Notes: generated by a model from the sequence alone, not told the origin. DNA of 64,000 nucleotides from Edaphochlamys debaryana (GCA_016858145.1 JAEHOE010000014.1:620001-684000), one strand, 5' to 3'; positions 50,064 to 61,915 are shown, counted from the first letter of the stretch. Numbers and translations: made by a program.

Positions 50064-50384
50064 TTGTTGTTGTTACACGGACAAGGGTATCAGCCGTGAA
50101 CTCCCATACGGGCCGTGGGCCAAAGGGACGTGTGTCCAGTGAAGCAAGAACAAGTAAAGCTAGGTTGAGTGGGCTCCAAAGCGCCTCTCCCAGATCTCAC
50201 GCAAGACACGGGCCAGCTGCCTGGCATCCGACCGAGTCATGGTGGCACCCATATCACTATTGGGCCCGCACTGCAGTGGCACCCGTGCAGTCGTGTACGC
50301 TGGGAACTCTAACAGTGCGTGTCGCTCATCTTCGACCGCACCCCTTGTACACTTTTGGCACACCCGCTCAGCCCTAGGCATAGA
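50064..50384 (-). mobile_element. 5'-truncated LINE 3' end with (AAC)n tail
   Basis: This 321-bp insertion is absent from the paralogue, where the two flanks are contiguous. It is flanked by a 5-bp duplication, CGTTG (50059-50063 and 50385-50389). On the minus strand it encodes a C-terminal reverse-transcriptase-type zinc motif: CQKC, then GAVEDERHALLEFPAY, ending GAHST with a stop at 50160. About 85 bases of 3' UTR and a tail of AAC repeats follow. The usual ECPAY of this motif is EFPAY here. The short, 5'-truncated structure and the tail are typical of target-primed reverse transcription. Confidence 0.85.
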
Positions 50385-51561
50385 CGTTGGGCGGCAGGCC
50401 CGCGGGGGGCGACGGCATGGCCAGCACCGCACCCGCCATGGCATCCAGCAGGGACGACGCCTCGAGCCAGCCGCTGCAGCGCCAGCAGCGGCCGGGAAGC
50501 TGGCGGAAGCTGGGTGGAAGCGGCGGCGGCGTTGACCAGGCTGGCGGCGCCGCCGACGTAGCCCGGAGGGCGTGCGGAAGCGGCGGCGGCGGCGGAGTAG
50601 TGCGTGCAGGCAATCATCTCATAGATGACCGCGGTGGCGGCGGCAAGGAGGCAGGTCCTCGTCACGGCGAAGTTTGACAGGAAGAGGGCGGCTTCGTTCG
50701 CCGCCGCGACCCAGCCGGGAGCTGCGGCGAAGGCGTCGAGGCTCTGCGCCGCCAGGGCCACTGTTACGCCCTCCAAGCTGGTGGCCCAGACGGTGGCGGG
50801 CGGGCTGCTGCGCCGCACACACTCGAACAGGCCCGCCAGCGCCGCCGCCAGCTCCGGAGCCGTCAGCTGGGCGAGGAGGGTGGCGGCGCCGTCGGCGGCG
50901 GTGCTCGTGCGGCTGCCGGGAACGCCGCTGGTCGGCGGCAGCTGGCCGCAGGACACAGCCGCGGCGATGCGGCGGAGGGAGCGGCCGGCGAAGGCCAGGA
51001 CGGACGTGCAGCCCATCGTTGCCCTGAGGCAGGCGGGAATGTTGGCACTTGGCAGGGTAGAAAAAGTTCCGAGACCAAAGCCCCTCAAGCCCCCCTGTGT
51101 CGGGGAACTTACGAGTAGAGCTTTGCGTGGCACGCGTCGTCCCAGGGCCGCTGCGAGGCGACCTTGAGGCGGCGCACGGACTCCAAGGTGCGCGTGGCCC
51201 GCGGCACCACCTCCTCAGCCAGAAGCAGCTCCGTCACGCAAAGCACTATGCCCAGGCTGTCCTTGCCCCTGCGCGGCGTGAGTACGGTCAAGGCTTTAGG
51301 GGCAACTCGGGCAAGGCCACCCATGGCATCGTGCCCACCGCATAACGCTAAAGCAACTCACAGCGTGATCATGCTTGGCGGCAAGCCCGGCGCCGCTCCG
51401 CATAGTTAAGTTTGGAGCTCTCTGTATGCCGGGCCACTCGACCGCTTGATGTCGTGGTCGGGATCCGCGAGGATGTGGTCCCAAGCCGACGACAACTGTC
51501 GAAGCACACTACGCAGCTCCCGCAGCCTCGTCACTTGTACGGACCGCCCTGCATCCGCCAT

Positions 51562-52550
51562 TGACCCGCCACCTGAACGTCGGCGATGAGCAAAAAGTGC
51601 CTGCCAAAGATGTTCTTCTCGCTCGCGGGTGAGCTGTGCCGTGTGCTGTGAGCGCTTAAGCTGATAAGGAGGCTGGCCGTCAAGACTGCCCAACTTGCAA
51701 ACCAAATCAGGGTTGCCGTACACACAAAGACACGGCGTACGGCAGTGCGGACCGCTCTTGCCGGGGCTTCTCGGTGGCTTCTTGTCTGGAACGCTCTGGC
51801 CACCGGCGTCTGCGTATTTTGGGGGCTGTTCGCGTGTTCGTGTGATTACAGCAGGTGGGCCCACCACCCACTACTGCTCCGCGCCGGCGTGCCATCCGCC
51901 AGCCCGAGCCCTCCACACCAACGGGCATCCTGGCCCTCCTCCACCACACCGCCTCAGGTCACCTCAATGCAGCACCGTTATTGGTGCCCTAACTAGCATA
52001 GCTAGTGCGTTGTACCGGTATGGTCCTATAAGTCGCTAAACGGTCAGGTCGGCCCGGCTCCTTCCCCAAGCACCCACCACCTCCCCTCACCCCCGATCCT
52101 CCGCCGAGCCCGCTAGGAGCAGATCTTGCAGTGCCGTGTCGCTCACTCCCCAGTCCGTCGTTCTCACTCAATTGGTGCGGGCCGCAGGCAGCATCGCACT
52201 GCTGCGCGGCGACCGCACCCTAAGATAGCGGTACATTGCCCTCACTAACAACCCCCCTTTTTCGACAGCTCGCCGCTAACGCCAGGTGCACGCCACAAGG
52301 GAGCACCGCTATCGCTGCATCGCTACGGCCAGGGCTATGGCCAGGCCCGCCAGGCGTCCGTCCCGTCCGCTCCAGGTGCTGGCAGCCCTGACGGCCAGAA
52401 CAGCGGCCGCTTTGTCGCGAGCCCTGCCTCCTTCCTCCCTCCTCAGGCCTCCAGCTCCAGCTCCAGCCCTGGTGACTCTCCGCCGAGGACCGGCCCTATG
52501 GCCTCCCCCGGGGGGGGGTCCCCAGGTGCGTGCGTGCCCGTGCCCGCCGC
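51562..52550. other. Interval between SPEF1 3' end and the MYND pseudogene start
   Basis: On the minus strand this is SPEF1 3' UTR followed by the former 5' flank of the MYND pseudogene. The minus frame stays open upstream of the ATG at 51561 to about 51867 but lacks homology to the other copy. No independent gene is supported. Confidence 0.55.
51846..51850 (-). terminator. Candidate polyadenylation signal TGTAA for SPEF1
   Basis: TGTAA on the minus strand (ttaca on the plus strand), about 700 bases downstream of the SPEF1 stop. TGTAA is the usual polyadenylation signal of Chlamydomonas and relatives. I noticed no closer exact copy. Confidence 0.45.
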
Positions 52551-55481
52551 TCACGCCATGCCCGCCGCCTGCAGCTTGGCCATGAGCGTCTGTATCTTGG
52601 CGTCCTTGAGCCGCACCAGCTGCTCCAGCTTGCGCACCTTGGTCTCCAGGATCTGGGGCCGGGACGGACGGGCGGAGTTAGGGCGGGAGAGGGGCGGAGG
52701 GGCGGAGGCCGGTGAGGAAACGGCACGGACACCCCGACACCGCCAACAGCGCTGAAGGGTCGGACGCCAATGCCATACGAAAGGCCAGATCCCACGCCGG
52801 AACCCGTGACCCCGTCCAGCGCCCCTTGCACATCCCGCTGACGCACCCACCCTTCGCGCTCACCCAGCCACCCCGGACACCAGGACCCCGATACCGACGC
52901 AAGGGGAGCCCTTAGCGCCGAGGTTCGGTTCTGCACCATCTCGCTAGCCGCCCACCCCGTGCCCTCATGCCCAAGCCCGACTCCCTTGGTCCCCAACACC
53001 AACCCCATCCCGCTCTCCATCACCCCCCACCCCACCCCACACACATATGAGCCCCTCCCATCACCACCCCACGCCCACCTGGTTGGTTTCCCGCAGCTCC
53101 GCAATGACGGTGTCCTTCTCCGCCAGGATCTCCGGGGGCACGGCGGCGTTCACCTTGGCGGACAGGGGGGCCACCACGCCCATGGGCAGCGCGGAGCCCA
53201 CGGCGCCGGGGACCTGGGGGGCAGAGGGGGGAGGAGGAAGGGAGGGGAGGAGGGGAGTGTGAGTCACGGGCGTGAGGACCGAGAGGAGCGGGCTAGCGGG
53301 AGCATCAGGAGCTGCCGCGCCGCACCAAGTCAGACGCAGAGGGACGCCAAGAGGCAGCGCAATCGCTCCCATGCTGGCCCGCGGGCGGTCCCCCTTCCCC
53401 ACGTCCCCTGGCACAGCCCCTTGACAGCGATATGGGTAGCGGCTTGCCCCGCCTTCTCAGCGCCTCCTTGCCCCCTGCAGCAGAAGCACCCAGCCTTCCT
53501 CCCGCTGCGCCCCTGCCCACCGGGTTCCTCGCCATCATGACTCCCTGCGGGGGCTGCGCGTAGGCCAGGGGCGCCTCTTGGGACTGCGAGGTGGGGGGAG
53601 GGGAAGAGCAAGGTGGGGAGGCGAGGTCGCATGAGGAGCGATTGCGACCTCGAGCGCCCGGGCAAAAACGGGCTTCCCGTGCCGGCAGGGCTTCTATCCA
53701 GGTGCCCTTGAGCTGCATCCACGCCGTTGCGGCAGGTGCGGTCAAGGCCCCTGGGCGCACCCCCTGCGGAACGCCCACCCACCCTGCGCCAGCTGAATGG
53801 CCAGCGCCGGCCCCAACCCCTCCCCTCGTCCATGCCAAGTGCTGCATGTGCTGCGCCAACACCACTACGGCAGCGAGGCCAGCCCCTTGCCGCACAACTT
53901 GTGGACAGCCAAACCCTGCTGGCCAACAAGCGCCCATCAGCCCCCCGAGTCGCCCCGTCAAACTAACGCTGCTCGCCGGCGCTCCCTGCCGCTGGAACTC
54001 ACCGGCATCGACATGCCGCCGCCTGCCAGCGGGCTGGCTTCCCTGCAGCGGAACACAACGCACAAGGGGCGGTCAGGATCACAGAGGACGGGCTGTCAAC
54101 CTGTCGCCGGAGGACTCACACACCTCTGAACCCTGAGTTCTAACGCCCTGTTGCTAGGCCTTTGACGGCCGCCCACACACCCTCCAAGCCCGAACCCGTC
54201 CCAGCCGCATACCCCCGAGCCCTGAACTTGGCACTTCAACCGACAGAATCCCGTTCCGAGGCCGTTGACAGCCACCCACTGGACACCCTCCAAGCCCGAA
54301 CCCTTCCCAGCCCCCCAGGGCCCGACCCTCTCCGCACCCGTTATCCTCCTTGAACTTGGCGATTTTGACCTTGATGAGCTTGAGCACCCGCTCCACCGCC
54401 CCCGGCTTGCAGTTGCAGCATGCCTCGCTGTCCTGCTTGGTCACCATGAAGCCCAGCCGCTTGAACACCTTGGCGTTCAGCGTGTTCCAGTTGTACATCT
54501 TTTGTTGCAGGCCATTGGCGGAGCTGCGCGGTGGAGGGGAGGCGGGGGAAGGGGGTAGGGTGGGGTGGGGCGGAAGGTGAGGCGCGGACAAGCGGGACGG
54601 GGTGTGCGGTGGGAGGCGACCGGGGCGGTAGGTCAGTGCGCGGGCGGGCATGCCGCTGCGGCTTTGCTTATATGAGAACAGGGTGGGGGCCGCGCTAACG
54701 GGCTTGTCCTGAGTTGACCTGATGTTTTCTTCTGCAGAATGGTGTGTGTCCTCGGCACCCCGCAGCCTCAGTCTGGGGACTGTGCCCAACGCTCCGCAGG
54801 CTCCCGTGCCCCCAGGCCCGGCCAGCGCCCACTTAACCCCTGCACTCCCCGCAACCCTACAAGCGCAAATCCGCCCCTGACTGGATGATAGAGCCCTTTG
54901 GTGCGCGTCAGGCCCCCGCTGGGTCTAGAACCGTGCCCCTTGACTGCTGCTGCTACACCCCCCGCCGCACGCCAGAAACCTCGACTGCCCCCTGTGTCGG
55001 GCAGTACCCCGCATCCTGTGCAGTCCAAGCCGTCTCGGGTTGGTCCGCCCAGGACCGGGCTGATCTACTGTAACTCGGCCGTGTGCGCAACCTGGGCCCC
55101 CTGCTACCCCAACAGCCACCGCGCCAGCGTGCGGGCTGGTACGTGCTGGTACCAGCGCCGGGGGTGCAGGGGGCCCAAACCCACAGAGCCCGTGGGGCAC
55201 CCCCAGCGGGGCTCCCACCTGTAGTTATGGAGCTCCACCAGCTTAGGGAAGAAGTGGTGCACCACCTCCGCCATAAGAACTGGGCGGAAGGGGCAGCATG
55301 GTAAGCAAGGGTCACGCGGGTCTTCGCTCAGTTGCTTTCGCGACTATGAACAAGCTCAATTGTCGGCATAAAGCTCACCTCCATCACTGAAATCGCGCGC
55401 GATGTTCCGCTTTGGTCGGGACAGCGGAATTTCGTCCACCCAGGTGTAGAGAGCCTGCAGCTCTGACTCGTGGACATCCAT
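52551..55481 (-). CDS. SPEF1: SPEF1/CLAMP-type calponin-homology microtubule-binding flagellar protein
   Basis: Seven exons on the minus strand, all GT-AG and in frame: 55481-55379, 55279-55219, 54523-54338, 54042-54003, 53583-53521, 53213-53079 and 52652-52551. They give 690 nt, or 229 residues, close to the animal SPEF1 length. The N-terminal CH_2 domain (about residues 1-105) contains LYTWVDEIPLSRPKRNIARD, FSDGVLMAEVV, HFFPKLVELHNY, NGLQQKMYNWNTLN and KVFKRLGF. A low-complexity middle follows (Gly/Met/Ser, then AYAQPPQG). The C-terminus is a coiled coil (about 175-229: EKDTVIAELRETNQ, then LETKVRKLEQLVRLKDAKI). SPEF1 is known to bind and bundle microtubules in the central apparatus of motile cilia. 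The start ATG at 55481 is the one that places the first CH helix correctly. The gene lies head-to-head with the MYND gene at 56202, separated by about 720 bp. Confidence 0.93.
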
Positions 55482-56201
55482 TTTAACGTATGGGAGGTCG
55501 AGATAACGTTTGCGTAAGCTTCTGGGCTGCCGGGACGTGGGTCAACGAAGGGTCGGTGGGATGCTGTAGCGAGTGCAGCAAGCGCGTTCTTCCTTTTGAC
55601 GTAGCGGGTCACAGGAATGGATGTGCAAGGTGTGTGCGAAGAGTAGGGCTTCCAAGCTGCGAGCGGGGCCCCGTGCTGGCTTTGCCGCGGGATTGTGTTT
55701 CGGTAGCTCGCGCTGGCTCGCGTTTGCCCCCCCTCCACCCCCGCAGCTCCAAAGCTCAAATATGACTTCGAAGCTCGACCAAGTGACGACTGACACGTAC
55801 CACCCGGCGCGGGCCCTGCACCCTCCACGCTGTCACCTGGCCCAGCTGGCCCAGCTGACCCAGGTGGCTCTGCTTGCCCTGCCGCGCCTCCCTTTGAGCG
55901 TCCTTGAGTATGCGGCCCACTACCCTGCTGCACTGGGATCCTTCACACTACTACTGCACGTATCAGGGTTGAGCCGGGTTGGGTGAGCAGGGGTGAGCCC
56001 AGCAGACATTGCCGGGGATCTCGCGGGGCCAACCGCCAAGCCAAGCTCGGCTCCAGTACTGACTGCTATCTAACTTGTGGGCACACACCCTACTGTGCAT
56101 GCCTCAATCTCAGCCCATAACTGGTAGGTTGAAGTTGCCCAGAGCGGTCAGGAACATGTGAGCGGCGTGCAGCTCTACTCTGTTCCGCGCTTATCGCAAC
56201 C
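55482..56201. promoter_or_regulatory. Divergent promoter region, SPEF1 / MYND gene
   Basis: This interval of about 720 bp separates two divergently transcribed genes and must carry both 5' UTRs and promoters. I see no clear TATA box or named algal motif. A short gcccagctg-type direct repeat lies at about 55839-55865. Open frames here are incidental. Confidence 0.5.
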
Positions 56202-59200
56202 ATGGCGAACGCACAGCACGACCGACAGTTGAGAGTTCTGCCAGAACTCCGCAGCTTGCTGCGCGAGTTCAGCACGATATGGGACACATTCCTCGCGAGC
56301 CCGGAGCGCCTGCAAGAGGTCAAGATGGCCAGTGCAGGGGCGTATACAACGCTAGGGAGTCCTGCGGGCAAGCCGAGAGTCATCCCTGGCTTACCCGCGA
56401 CCTTGCTCAGTACCGTGTGAGTGCGGATGCCGTGGTCTCGAGTACCCCCCCCCCCGGCAGCCCTCTCGAACCGACGCCCCCGTCCCCGAACCCTGGCAAC
56501 CTCTCCCACTTGACACACGCGCAGGGGCCCCGAGAGCCCTGACGACCTGCAGATGGGGCTCCGCAACGCGCAGCTGCTCCTGGACATGGACATGCTCCTT
56601 AAGGCCACACTCACACTGCAGGAGGCGGTGAGGCGCCTGGAGGCCACCGCGGAGCGACCCTGGAACGATGAGCTGAAGGACAAGCTGTTTTGGTGGGTTC
56701 GGGGACCGAGCACCCACGACTGCGCACCGGCGGGCTCAGCTTACGTGTGACCCGCCCTCCTGCCCTGCGCTTCGTCAACCTCCTTTGACCTGCAAACCCA
56801 CCCACCCTACTATGTTGCATGTGTTTAAAGGGTGGCGATAGGGTGCGCGTCCGTCGCTGCGTTCGCGGGCCGAGTTCTCCGCCGCACCGCGGTTGCAGTG
56901 TGCCAGGGCCAGCTGCCTGCGACCAGCGGCGTTCCCGGCAGCCGCACCGGCACTGCCGCCGACGGCGCCGCCGCCCTCCTCGCCCAGCTGACGGCGCCGG
57001 AGCTGGCGGCGGCGCTGGCAGGCTTGTTCGAGTCTGTGCGGCGCAGCAGCCCGCCCGCCACCGTCTCCGCCACCAGCCGTGAGGGCGTCACGGCGGCCCT
57101 GGCGGCGCAGAGCCTCGACGCCTTCTCCGCAGCTCCCGGCTGGGTCGCGGCGGCGAACGAGGCCGCCCTGACCCTGTCAAATTTCGCCGTGACGAGGACC
57201 TGCCTCCTCGACGCCGCCACCGCGGTCGTGTACGAAATGGTCGCCTGCACGCATCACTCCGCCGCCGCTTCCATACGCCCGATGGGCTACGTCAGCGGCG
57301 CCGCCAGCCTGGTCAACGCCGCCGCCGCGTCCGCCCAGCTTCCGCCAGCTTCCCGGCCGCTGCTGGCGCTGCAGCGGCTGGCTCGAGGCGTCGTCCCTGC
57401 TGGATGCCATGGCGGGTGCGGTGCTGGCCATGCCGTCGCCCCCCGCGGGCCTGCCGCCCAACGCCGTCGTGACGGTGGGGCTCACGATCCACAAGGCGCA
57501 GCTTTCTTCCATAAAGCACGTGGTGGCATGTGCTGCCAACTCCCTGTCGTTTCTGGGCGGTATTGTGCCATTGCTTCTGGCGACACCCGAGCCGAACGGC
57601 ACGGCCCCCAAGCCGAGAGCACTGGCACTGGCGGTGGGGCGGCTGCTGGCGGGTCCGCGGGTGCAGTGGCTTCAGCGGGCGCTGCTGGAGCGATGGATGC
57701 TGGACGCACGGGCGGGGGTGGCTGTGGCGGAGGCCAACGGCCAACCGCCGCCGTACGACGTCAGCGCCAATGACTCAGATGGCGAGCAGGCGAGCTGCGG
57801 CTGGCCCATGCTGGACCGACTCTCCGTCTTCCGCCTCAACCGCTACGCGCTCGGACCCAGCGCGAGCCCCCAGGTGGGTAGGCGCGACAGGGGCTCGTAC
57901 CGAGGGCGTGAGCCGGGTGTACCGGTATGTGAAGGCCCGTGCTGACGGTGATGTGACCATGCCGTGACGAGCTGACGACAAGCTGCTACGGCATAACGGC
58001 ATGCTGTGAGCCTGTCGTTCCTATGGGATGGACGCTTGATGCTTGCGGAGCTCTACAATTTGCGCTATGTGGCGAGGGCTTTTGCTCGGCTTTGGTCACC
58101 ACGTACACGCTGCACGCTGTGCCATCTACTGCCATAACCCTGCTACCGGTCACTACTGCACAGATCGAAGCCGAGAAGGACGACACTGCGCGTCTGTCGG
58201 CGGCGCTGACGCAGGTGGAGCCCTTCCTGCTCACGGCTCACCTGGCGCAGTGGCTGACGTGGCAGCTGCAGGACGATGGCCCCAGCGGCGAGCCGGCGGC
58301 CGCCGGCGCGCCGGCGGCGGCAGCGGCGGTCCTACCGCTGTCGCTGCCGCCGCTGTCGTACTCCATGCACCTGGTGTGCCGTATGCTGGAGGCGGCGTGC
58401 CGCCTGCTGCGGGCGGGCGGGCGGCTGGGGTACGGGCGCTGGAGCTTGCGGCTGGTGGAGATAGCGGCGCCGCTGGCGCTCCGCCCCTGGGCCGAGCCAG
58501 ACGGCGTCCCGCCCGACCAGGTGCGTCCCGCCCTGTCTCCTGGAGCTTCGCAGGACCTACGTGGGCTTGACTGCTCCGTCCTGCGGTCCTGCCTGTGAAT
58601 CTGATTAAGGGCTGGTCACGGTCCTAATGCCAGTTGTCTGCTGGCCCTGGACTGGCCTCAATGCTTGCACGCCTGCGGGCGACTGAATAGATAGTAGGGA
58701 GCGGCTGTTCCCGGGCCTGTTGCCTCAAGGGACCTGTCACTGCGCTAGGCGCATGTCAGGTAACCCCAGACCCAGTGGGCGCATGCTGCCAAGCTGTATC
58801 GGCCCCGCCCCGCCCGTTGCTGCCTTCTCCCTCGGCTCCCGCCTCTGCACGTTGTGGCTGTTTGCCCCAGACAGCTGGCGCAGCGCTGGTCAGAGCACAC
58901 ACGCCAGAAGAGCTCGCCCGCTAGAGTCCCTGCCTCCCCTCCTGCCCCTGCTTCCCGTTCCCCCCTTTGCACCCTCCATCCTACGCCAGAGCTCTTATTG
59001 AGACCTCACCCTTCCCTGTTCCGACTCCCCGCCCCCCGTTTGTCCTGCGCAGCTCGAGGCAGCCAAGCCGGCGGCCGTTGCAGCTGCGTGGTGGGGCCTG
59101 GGGGCGGTGGTGGCGGAGACACGGCGGCCGGGAGATCCCAATGCGCTGTCGGTGGGGGGCCGCGCCTCGGCCGAGGTCAATGGCTGGAAGCCCTTCTCGT

Positions 59201-60970
59201 GCCAGTATATTCAAGCCCTAGAGGCTCTGCTGTTCCAGCACGCAACGGGCAAGTCGAGCGCCGCACGGGAGGGTTTAAGCGCAGCGGGGGAGGCTCGAAG
59301 CAGTGCCGCCGAGTGGCCCTGGCCCTGCCTCCTTTAAGCAGTATGCCTGCCCCCTTTCCTTGCTGTGCCCCGCAGGCCTCTCGGTGCTCAGCCCCGCCGC
59401 TTGCGCCGACCTCGCCACCCGCCTGGCCTCCTGCGGCTGGCTGCGTGTCGCCAACTCCCTCCTCCGCCTCCACGCCGCCCGGGCGGACCGCGGCGGTGCG
59501 GCGGCCGGCGTGCCGAGCCCGGACCAGGTTGTAACCGCCACTGTTAAGCTCTTGCCGCCGCTCCTCGCCCTCACCGGCTTGACTGGTGGCGGCAGCGGCG
59601 CCGGTGCGGCCACCGGCAAGGACTTTGCGGGCCTGGCGGCGACGCTGGCCAAGCTGGCGAGCCGCGCGACTGCTCGGGTCGAGATGGCAATGAAGGCCAT
59701 GGAGGCGCATAATGAGCTGAACGGCATGGGCGAAATGGACATCGCCCTGGCCCTCGGTGAGCCCAGGGCCCTCGCCCAACACCTCGCACTGGTTATGCCC
59801 GATGTATTGAGGCGCCTGGCGGCGGCGCCCGGTACGGGGCCGGAGGCGGCAGCGCCCTCCGGCACGGGGCCGGAGGCGGCAGTGCCCGCCGACACGGGGG
59901 CCGAGGCGGCGGCGACGGCGGAGGCGGCGGGATCAGGCGCCCCGGCTGCCGCCGCTGCTGCCGCCGCCGCTGCGGAGGAGAGCAAGGAGCTGCGCCCGGC
60001 GTTGGTGGCTCTGGCGAGGGGCTTTGTCCGCCTGGGGGGTGCCCTGATGCGGGCGCACAAGCCCCTGGTGGACTGCGCCGTTGCCCAACTCGACACCGAA
60101 GATGAGGAACCCGTGCCCACGGGCGGGCTCGTTCCGGCATCAGAGCTGGCGGCGATGCTGCGCGTCGCGGCGGCCGGGGCTGCGGCGGTGGAGCAGGGGC
60201 TGGCGCAGGGCTGGCTGGCGGGGCCGCGGGCGCTGGCGGTGGCCCAAGCCGATCGCCTGCTGGTGTTCGCGCTGGCGCTGCTGGAGACGATGGAGGAGCC
60301 GGCCTTTCACATGCTCGAGACGGCCCTCACGGCCCAGCCTGGCCTTGGCGGTGCAGCGGAGGCCGCAGACATGCGGAGGGCCCAGGGCGAGGCTGCGCCG
60401 CCGCTGGCGGCGGCGCTGGCAGCGGCGGCGGCGCACGAGGCGCTGGGGGCTGACGTGGAGTCCTGGCTGAGGCCTGTCCCCAGCAATCCGCAGGAGCCGA
60501 GCTGGATGCCACTTCTAGACGTACTGAAGGGGAGCGGCGGCGAGCGGGGAACGGAGCTGGCAGCGGCGCTGAGGCGGCTGCGACTCGCCGCCGGGAGGCG
60601 CCCGGCAGGGGGGTGCGGGAGCGCTGACGTCGGCGCGGGCATGGGTGCATTCGCCGACGAGGCAAGCGAGCTGTGGGCCGCGCGCCGGGCCCGCCTGGGC
60701 CTGTGGCCGGGGCCCGGTGCGCCCGAGGAGGCCCAGGCCCAGGCGGCGGGCTGGTCGGGGGACGCGGTGGTGTGCGGGTGGGTCGGGTGTGTGAACTTTG
60801 CGGGGGAGAGCGAGGGGTCGCTCAAGCTCAAGCGCTGCGGCGGCTGCGGTGCGGTGCGGTATTGCTCGGCGGAGTGCCAGCGGGCGGACTGGCGCGGGGG
60901 GCACAAGGAGCAGTGCAAGGCGGCGGGGGCGGGGGCGGGGGCCAGGAAGGGCGCGTCCGGCAGCCGCTGA
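56202..60970 (+). CDS. MYND-type zinc-finger protein, about 1,200 residues (one frameshift in exon 3)
   Basis: Model: exons 56202-56416, 56525-56692, 56831-57873, 58164-58520, 59053-59272 (its 3' donor GTTTAAG is weak) and 59376-60970. The remaining junctions are mostly GT-AG and keep frame. The start ATG opens MANAQHDRQLRVLPELRSLL. Exons 1-4 are mostly helical; exons 3, 4 and 6 are Ala-rich. The C-terminal MYND finger (about 60775-60920) shows CGWVGC, CGGC, YCSAECQRADW and HKEQC, the full Cys/His set. MYND fingers are protein-protein interaction modules binding Pro-rich motifs; this protein's role is unknown and no SET domain is seen. In exon 3 the frame shifts by +1 near 57380: the upstream frame gives LLALQRL, and the downstream frame LEASSLLDAMAG. 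This is best explained by one extra G. If real, the product is truncated at about one third. The same shift exists in the minus-strand copy. Confidence 0.78.
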
Positions 60971-61566
60971 GGCCCTGGGTTCTGCGTGGCAAGCGGTATT
61001 GAGAGGACAGTGTGGGAGAACGTGCATGTCCCGCGACCGTTGCCTCCGGAGAAGAGGTAGACATGCGGCAGAGGCCTAGCACGTGTGTTTGGAGGCGGTA
61101 TCGTGCACCAGGCGTTACTAGGTTTGGCTGCAGGAGCAGCCTCATGTGCGGGAGCTGGCTGTGGCCCTGATTTCCCGCGCTGCATCCTCCTCGCGCCCTA
61201 ACGAGAGCAAAGGAGGGTCAGGTGCATGGCGGCGTGATGTGGCTTCTTGGGCCGAGGGCTAGGGGAACGTCGTGAGCGCATACCCACGGCATACCCGTAA
61301 TTTCTAAATTGTGGGCACGTGGGGGGCGCCCAGCATTTACACATGGCCTGCACTTGCGGACGCTAGGTTCTTCGGGGTAGGCCCTGGGGTGGGCGGGGAC
61401 ACTCCCCTTGGCGGCTCCCTAGCTGAGGCTTCGTTGGTGTTAGCCGTGGCTCACCGCCCTTGTGAGCTGCTGTTAGGGGGCAAAACAGGCTTGCAGGCGG
61501 CAAGCCCGTGTGGTCGACCAGCCGGTCGGAGCGTTCAGCGCTTAGACCCCCTCAGGGGTCCCTCAT

Positions 61567-61571
61567 TGTAA
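61567..61571 (+). terminator. Candidate polyadenylation signal TGTAA for the MYND gene
   Basis: First TGTAA I noticed downstream of the stop at 60970, about 600 bases away, in the range usual for volvocalean 3' UTRs. Confidence 0.55.
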
Positions 61572-61915
61572 CCACCGAGGACTTGCGTGATCTTCGACAC
61601 GGGCGGGGTTTCGAGCAGGAGGTCGAATGGTAGCCAGCGTGTCCTATGAGTGCCTTAGCAGTTAGGGTTCCAGAGGTGTGAGGTCCGGTGCATGTCGGTG
61701 ACAAGTTGTGCTGACAAGCTTCGAGGGCAGTGTGCAGGAAAGCTGACTAAAGCTGGGGCGCATATGGGCGCATACGGGCCGGAGGGGCCCCCAAGGGGGC
61801 GAGACTTAAACGTCGAGGGGGATTACCGGAATGGGCACAATGCAACTGCCCACCCGCCTTGAAGCGATTTCCCCCGCCGTTGCAGTCCAGCGTGTGCCCG
61901 ATCAGTCCTCGGTGC

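Larger units (their letters stand above)
45726..51561 (-). pseudogene. MYND zinc-finger protein pseudogene (inverted paralogue of 56202-60970)
   Basis: Reading on the minus strand, every exon of the plus-strand paralogue has a match. The start ATG is at 51561 (MADAGRSVQVTRLREL). Exon 2 is about 51280-51112, exon 3 about 51040-49640, exon 4 about 49390-49025, exon 5 about 48840-48715 and exon 6 from about 48530. The MYND tail ends with a stop at 45726-45728, and its finger keeps CGGC, YCSAEC and HKEQC. Lesions: a LINE fragment at 50064-50384 splits exon 3. An extra G in the Gly/Arg run near 49125-49140 shifts frame. An in-frame TGA lies at 47630-47632, with homology continuing in the same frame. 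Sequence near 47,340-47,380 is frameshifted. A composite retroelement insertion (45983-47248) separates the finger from the body. The run gcgggg at about 45893 is one G shorter than gcggggg in the paralogue. The +1 frameshift near 50,465-50,475 is shared with the paralogue. A non-functional copy is the straightforward reading. Confidence 0.9.

Noticed and set aside
54154..54789. 211-residue minus-strand open frame over SPEF1 exon 3
   Set aside because: Only 54523-54338 is coding; the rest is intron read-through, as shown by splice sites and the SPEF1 alignment pattern.
55490..55986. Plus-strand open frames in the SPEF1/MYND divergent region
   Set aside because: Low-complexity composition, no recognisable domain; they overlap the expected 5' UTRs.
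61311..61571. 86-residue plus-strand open frame downstream of the MYND gene
   Set aside because: It ends at the candidate poly(A) signal and lies in the inferred 3' UTR; no motif seen.
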